DNA of 31,291 bases from Chara braunii (GCA_003427395.1 BFEA01000111.1:1027627-1058917), one strand, 5' to 3'; positions 1-14,568 are shown, counted from the stretch's first letter. Made by a program: numbers and translations. The notes: generated by a model not told the origin, from the letters alone.

Positions 1-12
1 GGACTCTACTTG

Positions 13-214
13 GACTCCTACCCTACAGGTCTACAGTTCGAATCTCCCTACAGCCTACAACCTACGGTGACCTACTTACCACTGGCTATCGTGCAGGTCA
101 CGGGTTCAACTCCAGGGAACTGTACAGATACTGTACACAGGTAAGCTGAGGTCAAGGGATCGACCCCTGGGATCTGCATCGGCTACTGCCAAAGGTGAAA
201 ACTGTTTCAATAAT
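13..214 (+). repeat. Left member of an inverted pair with the right end of the window
   Basis: This stretch aligns to the reverse complement of 30833-31035. Exact blocks include 15 bases at 13-27 (gactcctaccctaca) and 15 bases at 165-179 (ccctgggatctgcat), with collinear similarity between them. It carries three tRNA T-loop/B-box-like motifs starting at 35 (agttcgaatc), 103 (ggttcaactc) and 157 (ggatcgaccc). The partner has equivalents at nearly the same spacing. No complete tRNA cloverleaf could be drawn. It could be a dispersed repeat of tRNA-rich or organellar origin; its nature is not recognised. Confidence 0.7.
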
Positions 215-877
215 ACCGTCTATTCAGAATAGGCCCTTAGGCCTGTCTGTCCTAGGGGTAGCCCGGGCCTGCTATCTGCAGTTAGGGTAGCTGTAGGGAA
301 TCCGGTTAGTACCGGGCCTGTATTTTCCCGAATTTGCAGATATGTCCCTCACGAATTTCCGTCACAGGTAGGTCTCTCGGTTAGCCCTCAGCCAAACAAA
401 ATTGCGAATCTGTCCTACCTATAGTACAGCCTCAACAGAGAGAGGCTACAGGCGACCAGAAAACAGCAAGTCATTGCATAAGTCCCCAGATGAGTCCTCT
501 CTTCCTCAGCATCTCCTGGCGACCACTCCCTGTCCTCCTATCCCTCTAGGGTAGCGTAGCTTAAAACTCCAGTGCTGCTCCAGCAGCGTAGTAGCATGAC
601 TCCTGAATGCTGCATGCCCAGAATGAAGCTGAGCCAGCTATATATAGTGCTGCACCTCCTGGATCCTACTTTGGCCTGTGTTTTTGGCCGGTGGATCGTA
701 CTACCGATGAACAGGCCAGGATGCAGGCGCAAATCCTGGTCCTGAGTCCTGGCCAGAAGCGGCCTGCCTGGGTCCCAACCGGACGTCCGGGCTCCTCTGC
801 TGAAACATCAGAGGTATCCTCACGAAAGGACAAAACCAGGGCTGGTCCGAAACGTGGTTCAGCCCGAATCTGAGTGA
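215..877. other. Non-coding interval with a TATA-like site
   Basis: No convincing gene is visible; the short ORFs overlap on both strands and resemble nothing known. A perfect TATATATA lies at 639-646 in a CTATATATAG palindrome, which could be a core promoter, but no downstream transcript can be supported. The rest is GC-moderate unique-looking sequence. Confidence 0.4.
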
Positions 878-1299
878 GGGCATACTCACACCAGCTGCGA
901 CCAGCACGTAAAATCGCAAAATCCAAAAAATTGTATAACTTTAGGGGCCACACAGTTGCCGCATTTTGCGAATTCACGTATCTGGGTACGTATATGTCAG
1001 CAGCCTGGGCAGCCATGGGTATACGTATTTTTCGGGCACTTCTGCAGGTTCCCGCAAAATACATATTTTTTTTCCCGTGGTTTCTTCCTGCGCTCACCAT
1101 TAAATTTTTGTGCCTCGTGCGGTGTAACTTTCCGGTGCGTAAATTAGTATTTGGTCTGATTTGGATGACTGGTCGTGGTTGTGTCTGTTCTGTTTTGTGC
1201 TAGATGTGGGAGAGCTGTGTGAGCAGGCGGTGCCCTATAATCGCAAACTGGCTGGCCAACGCAAAAATTGCGATTTTACGTGCTAGTGTGAATATGCCC
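878..1299. mobile_element. MITE-like non-autonomous DNA transposon with TIRs
   Basis: The ends are inverted repeats. The left end reads GGGCATACTCACACCAGC and the complement of the right end reads GGGCATATTCACACTAGC. Both continue into ACGTAAAATCGCAA; the left arm has an extra 10-base segment ending in a repeated CCAGC. The element is flanked by TGA on both sides (875-877 and 1300-1302), consistent with a 3-bp target-site duplication. It is 422 bp long with no transposase, so it would need one in trans. A 3-bp duplication and GGG-starting TIRs are compatible with PIF/Harbinger-type elements; the superfamily is inference. Confidence 0.65.
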
Positions 1300-1302
1300 T
1301 GA

Positions 1303-1841
1303 GCCAGGCCTAAAAACTGCCGCTGGCCCAGAGGGAATACCGCTCTGGACGAAAATGCTGAAATGACACTTCCAGACCAGACAAAGCTGGAACAGACAAA
1401 ATAAACTCAGAACAGACAAACGACTGAGAACAACAGCAAACACAAACTTAGAGAAATGCAGATGCTCCCCGACCCGTCCTTTATGTGGGGTGGCCGGCCC
1501 CTTCTTTCCAATTAAGTATTGTCAATTTTTTTCTGTTTCAAAAAAGAAAAAAGAAAAAAGAAAAAAGAAAAAAGAAAAAGCTACCCCAAACTCACACTCT
1601 GCAACTGCTGAACCAATGTGGGCCCCGGGAGGGGCCCGTTTGAAAGCCGTGCATACATCTCAAAAGAATTAGAGGGTGTGCTGCATTTCGCAATGATACC
1701 ACCAGAGAGGTCCTATAAGGGTCTTGAGCATAGAATGACTATGGTGGCCTTGTCATTAAGAAAGAAACCTGATGCTTACCTACGTATTAACCTTTAGGCT
1801 ATCAGAAAACGAATTCGCATGCCTCGTGCATATTGCCGATG
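1303..1841. other. Non-coding interval with an A-rich hexamer microsatellite
   Basis: It contains an (AAAAAG)n tract at 1539-1580, about seven units. Nothing else is recognised; the small ORF across the tract is a low-complexity artefact. Confidence 0.6.
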
Positions 1842-2620
1842 GCCAGATTTCTAGATGTAGAATTGACATCCTCAAGGAAGTCAAGTAGTGGTAGCAACAT
1901 TTCTTTGTCTTCTGCTGCACAAAAGCAGCAGAAGAGTGAGATGGGAGAGGTGGGCCTTGACAAGAATCTGAATGGTGGGGTAGTGAGTGAGGTGCAGCTT
2001 AGTGGAAGTTTTGGAAGTTTTGGAGTTAGTGAAACCACCAGTATTACTATCTGAGCCTCTTTTGGCCGAGGCGGATTCCCCCTGCACGCCAAGCTTTTTT
2101 GCGGAAACGCCAGGCCAATACTTTTCTTTTCTTTTGGTTGGTGCCACCAGTCATTTCGGTCTGGTAGCCCCGAGCCTCCAAAATTTCCGGATTGGCTGGA
2201 TTTCAATTCTCATGTTGACCTGGACGATGTACTGGGGGTTGAAGAACCCATTCAGGGATCTGGCTGCTGCCCCGACGTATCAGACGAACTCACAGGCTTG
2301 AGAATGCTCTTGCAAAGAGGGTTGAAGAGCTACTCTAGGTTCTAGGTGTGAATTATGATTGACGTACTGGTGGCTTTAATAGCCCGTTCAGGGATCTTAC
2401 TGCTGCGTAGAAGCATCAGATGAACTCAAGAACATGGTGGAGACCCGCAGGTTTGACAATATAGCGGCTCGTGCAAAGAGTGTTGAAGAGTTAATCTAGG
2501 TTCTAGGGGTGAACTATACTTCCAAAAGTTCCCAAACAGCTCTGAACCTGTATGTCAGGTCCTTGCTAGAAAACATTCGGAATCTAATCATCCATACCCT
2601 TGCTTCGTTGTTGCAAAAAA
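1842..2620 (+). pseudogene. Decayed coding-like sequence, unrecognised
   Basis: An open frame runs from ATG 1842 to a stop at 2052-2054; it is Ser/Gly-rich, with SSRKSSSGSNISLSSAA near its start. A different frame from about 2170 reads acidic sequence such as DWLDFNSHVDLDDVLGVEE. A third segment, about 2415-2620, reads helix-forming sequence (SDELKNMVETRR, then VEELI, TAG, VLGVNY, then ALNLYVRSLLENIR). The pieces are in different frames and one TAG interrupts the last. Codon-like coherence is the only evidence. They could be upstream exons of the candidate gene at 3491-6887, or a dead copy of another gene. No family is recognised. Confidence 0.25.
2226..2517. repeat. Diverged tandem duplication, about 135-150 bp unit
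   Basis: Copy 1 starts near 2226 (gatgtactgg) and ends near 2357. Copy 2 starts near 2362 (gacgtactgg) and ends near 2517. Shared blocks include ttcagggatct, gatgaactc/gacgaactc, gcaaagag followed by gttgaagag, and ctaggttctagg. Copy 1 lacks about 30 bases after the gacgaactc block. Both copies keep the same TAG after the VEEL reading. Confidence 0.7.
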
Positions 2621-3352
<732 letters not shown>

Positions 3353-3490
3353 TTTCTGTACTCTGCTTGGGGATATTGCCCCTGCTTTTTAACATTATGG
3401 ACTGGTAAAGAGGATTGGTGGGCTGCTTCAGATCATCCAATCCTGATGTCTTCTCTATGTTCAGCTAACTGTGTGAACAAGTTTGTGCAG

Positions 3491-6887
<3,397 letters not shown>

Positions 6888-7525
6888 CAGTGTTCTTTGT
6901 CAAATATTACAGAGGACCTTGTCAGAATGCAATGGCGGGTGATCTGGGCTTTTTCCCTTTCGACTTCGGAACGTAGCACCCAGCTTAGTTTATCTGCACA
7001 ATTCTGAGTTGCAAGTGTTCGGAGTTTCCTTGGGGTCTGTCACCCTCTGGGCCACCCTCAGCCCATCGAGTGCTCCACCTGTTGCAATGAAGATCACGCA
7101 GTGTGACTAATGATGAGCCTAAGGCCCTAAGACAAAGGAAAACAAAAATCAGGGACAACAAATCTGAACCCGCAGCAAACAGTTTGCCGGTCAAATTGCA
7201 AAAGCAGAAACACTAAGGGTCCAACCAACACTAACAAACATTCCAGCAAAAATTCTACAAAAGATTCACAAGCACTCCTTTTTGGAGAGGCTTTCTAGAA
7301 AGACTGGAAAAGCAGCTGTGACAAGTTTGACTACACCTTGACAGCACTCGAGTTATCCGCAGGTTGAGTGTCGTACGGAGATTCCATATCACATAAACAC
7401 ATGCTATGCCCCTGAAGATAGCACAGTGCAAAATTCAGAAAGAGACAATGGCATTCCATTGCAACTGAAATGAAAGAGGTTGGAAAGAGAAATAGGCAAG
7501 GGAAGAAGAAGGACGGAGAATGGAA
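6888..7525. other. Interval without a recognised gene
   Basis: Only short unrelated ORFs on both strands. No RNA gene, TIR pair or convincing splice-bounded exon was found. Confidence 0.4.
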
Positions 7526-7712
7526 GAAGCAGAAGCAGAATCAGAATCAGAAGCAGAAGCAGAAGCAGAAGCAGAAGAAGAAGAAGAAGAAGAAGAACAT
7601 AAGGTTGAACCAGTGTTGCTCCTCCCTCGACTTGCCACCATCTCTCATCCCCATCATCTCTCTCAGCATCTTTTAAAAATAATAATAACAAATACAATGA
7701 ATGAATGAATGA
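7526..7712. repeat. (CAGAAG)n, (AAG)n and (ATGA)n low-complexity cluster
   Basis: Hexamer-like cagaag/cagaat repeats cover about 7526-7575 and aag repeats 7576-7596. After a short unique stretch there is an (atga)n run at about 7697-7712. Lys/Gln/Glu or Ser/Leu runs here are artefacts. Confidence 0.9.
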
Positions 7713-9646
7713 ACCAGAATTGATGCCTGAATCTCCCCTTCACTACCGGCATCACAAGAAGTCACCTTTGACCCCCTACACCTCCTACTGCTACTTGGTT
7801 GAGCATCCGCCTATGGCAGCAGCATCAAAACCTGGCCCGGACGTTTAGAGGACAATGCAAAGCTTTCCTGGCCCTTCCACGTCCACCACCCAGCCTACAT
7901 CACCCTGCGGAGTCTTCCTCACTTCGTTACCCCATCCAGGGGCCTTCCCGATGCAGTGCCAACCAAGGAGATGAAGATGCCGTCCATCATAGCCAAGATA
8001 AGCTTCCTACTTCACTCTCTTTCTCCTTCTTCCTCTTCACTCCTCTGCCGTCTTCCTCCTCCCTAGCCTTGGCTTCTCCACCATAGCCAACATGTGGGCT
8101 AGCTTGGCCTCCCTTCACTGCCCAGCACCACACCGGGCTGGGTGAACGCTCAAGCAACCTCACGGCTTGCTCCGAGCGAAGAATGAGGTGGAGTGCAGCG
8201 CTGCCTCTTCTCAAATACTGGCCGCTGCACTTGCCCTTGGGTACTTCCCAGCTACCTGGCCTCTCGGCCTACGGGTTCCCCTGCCCATTTTGGCAGGAAG
8301 TTGCCGGGAACATCCTTGCAGTCTGATATGTTCCCCTGCAGACTCTAGATTCAGGCTCTAACCAGGCTGGTACCTTTCTTGGTCCTCCCCCTAAGCCTAC
8401 CGGACCTCTAAATCACTACTTTGGCCTACACGGACGTACTACCTTTTTGTCCTTTTCTGCCCGCTGCTCGCTGCTACTTGTTTTTGCCTACCGCGGGCCT
8501 ACTCTCCCCCTCTAAGCTGCCCGCTGAACAAATCCACGCACGGCACAGGGTTGGTACCAGGCCAGTGGCCCAGTGCGCCAAAACATGCACAAACTGCACA
8601 CTCAGCCGCATGCACGCACACAGGCACTCGGACACGCACACAGACACAGGACATTCAGACCCAGACAGCAAGCAGCCACACTGAACAGATGTGAAAACTC
8701 AGGAAAGCACAGCTTTCACGGCCTGCAATTTTGCAGGTTATTACCCACGTAAGGGGCCAACCGAAATTCCATATCACAAAACCAAATAACACAAGGGAGT
8801 TGAAGGGACCCAAAAAAAAGAAGAAAAAAGGTTGGTCCAACTGATGCTTCGTAGATTTCCATAGACTGATGATCCTCACTCTCCCAACTCCATAAATGGG
8901 CGAGGAACAAAAGAAGGCATCGGTATATTTACGTCGTCTAGCGGAAGTTGCACTCACCACTCGACACCTTTGGTGAGTAGTGCAGGTCCGAGGTATTGAC
9001 GGCAATTTCCAGAAGAGAACAGAAAAGCACCTCTTATGAGTTTGATGACTCTGTTCACATCCTCAAGGGTTTACTGTTGGTACAGAATTTCGTCATGGGT
9101 CATGGATATATCCAGCACGGCGAACCGGTTTTGAAGGCATTCTACCTGTTGAGCTGGCGATTTTGCTGCTTGGTCCTGAGAAAATTTGTAAACCACCATT
9201 ACGTTAGGTGCGAGGTGTGTTAGGTACTACGAGCCCTCTGCCCCATTCGAAAAGAGATTCAAATGGTTCACCGGTTCCACCGTATGCTCTCTGGGTTGAA
9301 TTGAGTACGCAGTGCTTGTCTGATTAGAAATGCATAGTTCAAGATAAGAAAAGGGAAGTGAAAAAACGTGGTGACCCGTTGTGACTTTGCTAACAGGAAA
9401 CAGGGAGTGGGATTGCACTGGTAAAGCTTTGAAATGCATGGGCACAAGTGGCTTGAAAAGACTGGCTGGGATTTGAATAAAATGCGGGCCCCAGACGTCA
9501 CATGGTCTCAGATTTGTGGAACTTGCAGGCGGCATGCACAACTGGATTGGACTTGTTCAGTCACGGCGTCAATGCTGATGGACACATATAGACATGCACT
9601 TAAACCAAAATAGATCTGAGACCCAAACAACCTAGCCCCCTCTCCT

Positions 9647-9650
<4 letters not shown>
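7713..9650. other. Long interval without a recognised gene
   Basis: A pyrimidine-rich patch (8008-8075), an acac/gaca-rich patch (8618-8662) and a small hairpin (GGGAACAT 8306-8313 with ATGTTCCC 8328-8335) are visible. A 75-codon frame at 8996-9223 (SRREQKSTSYEFDDSVHILK) is open but unidentified. A good donor (TTTG|GTGAGT near 8972) occurs, but no phase-consistent gene could be built. Confidence 0.4.
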
Positions 9651-9736
<86 letters not shown>

Positions 9737-9737
9737 N

Positions 9738-9811
<74 letters not shown>
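9651..9811. repeat. Long (CT)n microsatellite with one ambiguous base
   Basis: About 80 CT units are interrupted only by N at 9737. Just before the N the phase reads tctctc and after it tct, so the true length is uncertain. A 265-codon minus-strand ORF (9600-10397) runs through it and is judged spurious. Confidence 0.99.
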
Positions 9812-9814
<3 letters not shown>

Positions 9815-10024
9815 CGCCCCTGCCTATCTCTTTCATCCATGCAAACACACGCATGGAGAGGGGTGCACACTTTCTGATGATCATGTGAAAGCAATGGCCC
9901 GACAATATCATCCTATCGTGTGTGGTTTGGAGCACTTTGCGGGCAAAGGTGGGGGGGGATAAGGAGTGCCGAAGGGGCTTGCAACATGTTTGGCATGGAT
10001 GGCTAGGTGGGAGGGAGAGTGTCA

Positions 10025-10276
10025 AGGAGGATGCTTTACCCTCAAGGGGCAGGAAGGGAGGGGGGAATGGGAAGTAGAAGGTGAGTTTGGAGGATTTTTT
10101 CACACAAGCAGGGGGGAAAAGGTGTAGGGCAGGGGGTGAATGCCAACGTAAGCAGGGTGGCAAAAGGGAGTGGAAATTTGGGTTGCAGGATTCTTGCCCA
10201 CAAGAGGGGGAAAGGGGATGTCGGGCAGGGGGTGAATGCAATGGAAGCAGGGTTGGCGGTGCTGAAGAAGGTTGTA
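10025..10276. repeat. Degenerate purine-rich minisatellite
   Basis: Units start at about 10025, 10090 and 10188, each with ggaggat- or ggatt-type starts, then an aagcagggg/aagaggggg element. Two of them carry the same gggcagggggtgaatgc block. Unit length varies from about 65 to 98 bp. A partial fourth unit starts near 10277, and a similar sequence recurs near 10717-10780. The minus strand stays open as Pro/Leu/Ser-rich repeats, so a coding minisatellite is possible but unsupported. Confidence 0.65.
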
Positions 10277-10425
10277 GGATGCCTTTTAGACAAGGCAGGG
10301 CCAAGGACGGAGAGCAACGCAGACAGAGCAAGATACTTTGCAGTGTTTGCATACGAAAAGCAACACAGAGTTCGAACTGAGTTGAAGGTGAAGGCATAGT
10401 CTTACCCCATCAGTAATGGTGGAAG

Positions 10426-10539
10426 GTCGAGGTTCCAAGGGTTCGGTTGTTCGCCGATGAAAGTGGTAAACTCCGTGTCAGACGAGTAATCTCTGACCTC
10501 ATTACTAACTACATGCGGGAAAGTCCTAACCTATATTGA
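10426..10539 (+). CDS. Exon-like open segment, unrecognised
   Basis: After an AG at 10424-10425 the frame reads VEVPRVRLFADESG, then KLRVRRVISDLITNYMRE, ending at TGA 10537-10539. The sequence has a natural amino-acid composition and could be a terminal exon, but no upstream partner with matching phase was found and no family is recognised. Confidence 0.2.
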   Translation, partial: VEVPRVRLFADESGKLRVRRVISDLITNYMRESPNLY

Positions 10540-10786
10540 ATGAATTTCAATATGCAATGGATAATCCGGAGAAAACCAACACATGTCTGTGTAGGATCCT
10601 CAGAGACTATACTACTTCAAGTTTTCGGAATGCTCTGCAATCTTTCACCGTATGGATTTCTGGATATTTCAACAACTTCGTGGACCGGACAGGATGTCAA
10701 GCAGGATGAGTGGGAAGGAGTGTTGAGAGGGTTGCAAGATGCTTCACATGGAGGGGAGAGAAGGAAGGGGTGTCAAGTGGAGTCAC

Positions 10787-10857
10787 AATGTGCCATCCAT
10801 GTGAGCTTCGGGAGTAACAATGTGCCATCCATATGCCATCCATGTGAGCTTTGGAGC
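10787..10857. repeat. Short tandem duplication
   Basis: The block acaatgtgccatccatgtga followed by gctt(c/t)gg occurs twice, at about 10787 and 10817. The second copy contains an extra inserted ccatatgccatccatg. Confidence 0.75.
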
Positions 10858-10982
10858 GACCAGGCGTGCCTCACGTCCGCAATCGTTTGCACGGAAGGGA
10901 GGAAAGGACTGCAGAGGGGTGTGACAAGTGGTGAACTGGAACCCCTACCCCCTTTATGGTCCTTGGGTTGGCCGCCAAAACA

Positions 10983-11342
10983 CTGAAATTCATGTTCGAA
11001 GGGTAGGTCCCCTTTTTTGGGGGGGGCAATTTTGCCAAATGCCCCTGAAAGTTAACGTATATGCTGAAATACCCCTCCATGGTGCCCTTTTAGATTTAAA
11101 TGTTTGTGTTCTACCTCTCTCTGGGGGTTGCTCAAGTTTGCGTTCTGCCCCTGAGAAGGGTAAAACACAAACTTGGCAACCCCCTGACAGCCTGATGACA
11201 AGGGTATAACGCAAAGATTTAAATCCAAAAGGGCATTTCGCAAACTTTAGAAATGTTAGAGGAGTATTCTGCTCTACGGACATCTTTTAGGGGTATTTTG
11301 GTAATTTTTGGCATGCACCTCAACTTTTAGGGGGATTTCACA
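10983..11342. mobile_element. Long foldback (inverted-repeat) element
   Basis: The segment folds on itself about a centre near 11155. The inner left arm (tgcccttttagatttaaatg from 11080, later gggggttgctcaagtttgcg) matches the reverse complement of the right arm (tgcccttttggatttaaatc, ending 11236). The outer arms also match: ttttgccaaatgcccctgaa on the left against taccaaaatacccctaaaa in the complement of 11281-11313. Arms are about 130-170 bp with small indels. No coding capacity. It could be a foldback/MITE element or a source of hairpin RNA; no target-site duplication is evident. Confidence 0.65.
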
Positions 11343-11997
11343 TTCTCTTTTTTTTTTTTTCCTCCAGTTTTTCTTGTCCCGTTTAGGGTTGGTTCGGGAT
11401 TTGTGTGTGTCAAGTTTGAAAGACATTGGAGGCTGGGAAGTAGATTTCTTGGGCGATTTTGAAAAAGATGAAGAAACTGAAAATTTCAGAGAAGCTGATA
11501 TCTCGTGTGAACGGGTACTTGTGCTGCTTTTCTGGGTGTTCTTTGGAACTTTTTGGTGTCTTTTCACAGCTGTTGTGTATTGTGGAATTTCTCCGCATGG
11601 GTGATTAGTTTGCTTGAAAAAGGTTTTCTGTATTTCCTGTAAGTTTAGGTTAGAAAGCACAGAAAACTCGGGGGGATTGGTTAACCTTTTCTTGGTCAGT
11701 TTGGAGTCTTGGACTGCTTTGGCTTTCTCTAATTGTCCTTCATACGTACAGTTTCAGAGTCATCCAATCCCTCTTCGTTTTCCAACTAAACCACACGCAA
11801 ATCCTTTTGGCCAAACCATATGGTCATTTCAGAGTGTTTATGTCCTCGATACCACACACCTGATATATGTGGCAGCACAGTCATGCAATCCCCCTCCTAT
11901 CATTTCCACTTGCCTCCATTGACGTCCTGAAGCAATTTATGAAGCTCTTCACTCTCTTTCTCCCCTACCTCTCTCTCTCTCCCCCCTGGCACCCCTC
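11343..11997. other. Interval without a recognised gene
   Basis: AT-moderate sequence with only short frames. A roughly 55-bp segment near 11908-11968 (ccattgacgtcctgaagcaa) recurs diverged at about 12020-12085 (ccatcaatgacctcctcaag), suggesting a local duplication around the (GT)n tract at 11998-12017. Confidence 0.45.
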
Positions 11998-12063
11998 TGT
12001 GTGTGTGTGTGTGTGTCTTTCCATTGGCCATCAATGACCTCCTCAAGCAAATTGTGAGGATGA

Positions 12064-12125
<62 letters not shown>

Positions 12126-12865
12126 NNNNNNNNNNNNNNNNNNNNNNNNNNNNNNNNNNNNNNNNNNNNNNNNNNNNNNNNNNNNNNNNNNNNNNNNNNN
12201 NNNNNNNNNNNNNNNNNNNNNNNNNNNNNNNNNNNNNNNNNNNNNNNNNNNNNNNNNNNNNNNNNNNNNNNNNNNNNNNNNNNNNNNNNNNNNNNNNNNN
12301 NNNNNNNNNNNNNNNNNNNNNNNNNNNNNNNNNNNNNNNNNNNNNNNNNNNNNNNNNNNNNNNNNNNNNNNNNNNNNNNNNNNNNNNNNNNNNNNNNNNN
12401 NNNNNNNNNNNNNNNNNNNNNNNNNNNNNNNNNNNNNNNNNNNNNNNNNNNNNNNNNNNNNNNNNNNNNNNNNNNNNNNNNNNNNNNNNNNNNNNNNNNN
12501 NNNNNNNNNNNNNNNNNNNNNNNNNNNNNNNNNNNNNNNNNNNNNNNNNNNNNNNNNNNNNNNNNNNNNNNNNNNNNNNNNNNNNNNNNNNNNNNNNNNN
12601 NNNNNNNNNNNNNNNNNNNNNNNNNNNNNNNNNNNNNNNNNNNNNNNNNNNNNNNNNNNNNNNNNNNNNNNNNNNNNNNNNNNNNNNNNNNNNNNNNNNN
12701 NNNNNNNNNNNNNNNNNNNNNNNNNNNNNNNNNNNNNNNNNNNNNNNNNNNNNNNNNNNNNNNNNNNNNNNNNNNNNNNNNNNNNNNNNNNNNNNNNNNN
12801 NNNNNNNNNNNNNNNNNNNNNNNNNNNNNNNNNNNNNNNNNNNNNNNNNNNNNNNNNNNNNNNNN

Positions 12866-12930
<65 letters not shown>
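12064..12930. repeat. (CT)n - assembly gap - (GA)n
   Basis: (CT)n runs to 12125, Ns fill 12126-12865 (740 bp), and (GA)n occupies 12866-12930. The repeat strand therefore flips across the gap. The two 340-355-codon ORFs spanning it are artefacts of reading through N and dinucleotide repeats. Confidence 0.97.
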
Positions 12931-12932
<2 letters not shown>

Positions 12933-13512
12933 GAGGGAGGGGGGGAAGATCCTATCCGACCTTCCACCAGTGTCTCACCACAAGGTCTGATTGGTTGTGT
13001 AAGTCTGGATGAAGAGAGTCAGTGAGGGGAAAAAGCACTCGCATGACTTGGGGCCGAACTTGACGAGACCTGTAGTGGGCCTAGTGGCAGCAGCAGGGTA
13101 GGGTTCGAGAGCAACATGAATCGAAAGTTTGTAAAACAGCTGTTTTTAATCAAGGTGAAAATCAAGATATACAACGGACCAGTGCTAGGTCTTTAAATCA
13201 CCTCTACCCCGGTGATCTTTTGATGAATCCAGGCCTGTGGCCGAGGGTCCATTAGGTACCTCACTTCATGGAAGCTGCTCGTTTGGTGAGTCCAAATAGT
13301 GGGAAATGTACAGGATCTCTCTGTTGAGCCCAGGACTGGCACAACATGCACATCATTGAACCTGAACCTTGTTTCTTAAAAAAGTTTTTGGAAGTCAAAA
13401 AGAGGGGAGTTGTAAGGAGGAGGAAGAGGACTGTTTGCTCATAGGGGTTCGAAGGTTTTCTGACGGAGTTGTTATTTTCCCTCAGCCTTCGGTTTTGTCT
13501 GTGTTTCAACAG
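12931..13512. other. Interval upstream of the candidate gene at 13.5 kb
   Basis: No gene is recognised. A 23-nt segment at 13233-13255, between AG and GTACCT, has a phase compatible with the exon at 13513 and could be a micro-exon, but it is too short to assert. A 112-codon minus-strand frame (13261-13599) resembles nothing known. Confidence 0.3.
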
Positions 13513-14544
13513 TGATTTCTCGGATGCACACTTTGAGAGTAGCATCGCTGCAAAAATAGGTAAGAAATCTCTCTGTTTGCCGCATTGAAGTTCTGTCAAT
13601 GCTTTTCCTCTTCAATGAGGCCCATGTACTGGGGCTATCTGTGGGCTTACATTGTGGGCTTACAGACAGTTTTGGGAGAGCTCACGGCTCTGACCAGATG
13701 CGTCAGCTTACCTCCTGCCTAGCCCAACGAGAAGATAGGGCCAACAGGGCAAAGCTTTCCCAGTCCCCAAGGGGCTGTCACCACTTTTGGCGAGGCATAT
13801 CCCCACTCAGCTACTGATGCATGCACAACAACCTTGTTGCAGAATAGGTACGTCGACTGAGGGCAGTTGCTCGTTCTAGTGCACTCTCTGCTTCTGCACT
13901 ACACTCCGGACTGCCAATGCCAGGAGGGCTATCCCGCGGAGGGAGCCATTAGTTGAAAATCCATGTCCTCATTATCTGTTTGGAATTCAGGGTATTAGAG
14001 ATATACTTCCTCTTCTTGTTTTTCAAACTTGTGAGGGCCCTCCTGCATGTCTGTCCTTGCTTGGTTTCCTAGTGCATCCCCTACTACCCCATCGTGAGAT
14101 ATATTGTGGACCCTGCATGGATCTATCAGACATCAGCCACAGGCACCAGCTGTAGGTAGATGGTCCATCCAGCCCTGGTTGAAGCCATGCCAGATGAGCC
14201 TTGTCGCCTGGGTACTTCAGACACCAGGTGTAATAATTGATGTACCTACCACATGAGCTAACCCGTATGTACCCCCTTGGTACTCGGGCACCCCAGTGAC
14301 CCTAGCTATTACAGGCAGTTTCAAATGGCTCCCCTTCTGGCTAAGGGGTCCAACCTATGCCATCCTCTGAGCTACATGGGTAGAGCCACCCAGCACATCA
14401 CTACGTTTTTTCTGGTCATTTTTGTTCTAGTCATTGTATTTCTTGATGCATGGGTGTAGTCATGCTGTTTGTCATTGTCATCTAGGCACATCCTTATCCC
14501 TACCGAGTGGTACTCCTTCCCTAAACATGATTTCAAAAACTTAA
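13513..14544 (+). CDS. Candidate multi-exon gene (3' part), product unrecognised
   Basis: I propose exons 13513-13559, 13739-13847, 13991-14030, 14073-14155, 14315-14379 and 14486-14544, the last ending in TAA. Splice signals are good: the first acceptor follows a pyrimidine-rich tract ending in ACAG, and donors include GTAAGA (13560), GTACGT (13848) and GTAGAT (14156). Phases match at every join. Encoded pieces read DFSDAHFESSIAAKI; PTGQSFPSPQGAVTTFGEAY; a hydrophobic VLEIYFLFLFFKL (possible membrane segment); CIPYYPIVRYIVDPAWIYQ; and QFQMAPLLAKGSNLCHPLSY. The intron 14031-14072 would be only 42 nt. If retained, the frame continues but meets TAG at 14070-14072. The 5' part is missing, perhaps in or beyond the gap. 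No family is recognised. Confidence 0.4.
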
Positions 14545-14568
14545 GTCCAAAGATCAAATACGAGATGA

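Noticed and set aside
8996-9223. 75-codon ORF with natural composition
   Set aside because: No ATG at its start, no homologue recognised and no phase-matched partner exon.
9600-10397. 265-codon minus-strand ORF
   Set aside because: It runs through a pure (GA)n tract and the minisatellite; no domain and an N in the middle.
11900-13025. 340-355-codon ORFs on both strands
   Set aside because: They consist of dinucleotide repeat and 740 Ns.
14345-14400. tRNA-like TAGCTCAGAGG followed by GGTTGGACCCC on the minus strand
   Set aside because: The boxes are only 8 nt apart, so it cannot be a tRNA; the sequence is better explained as an exon of the candidate gene.
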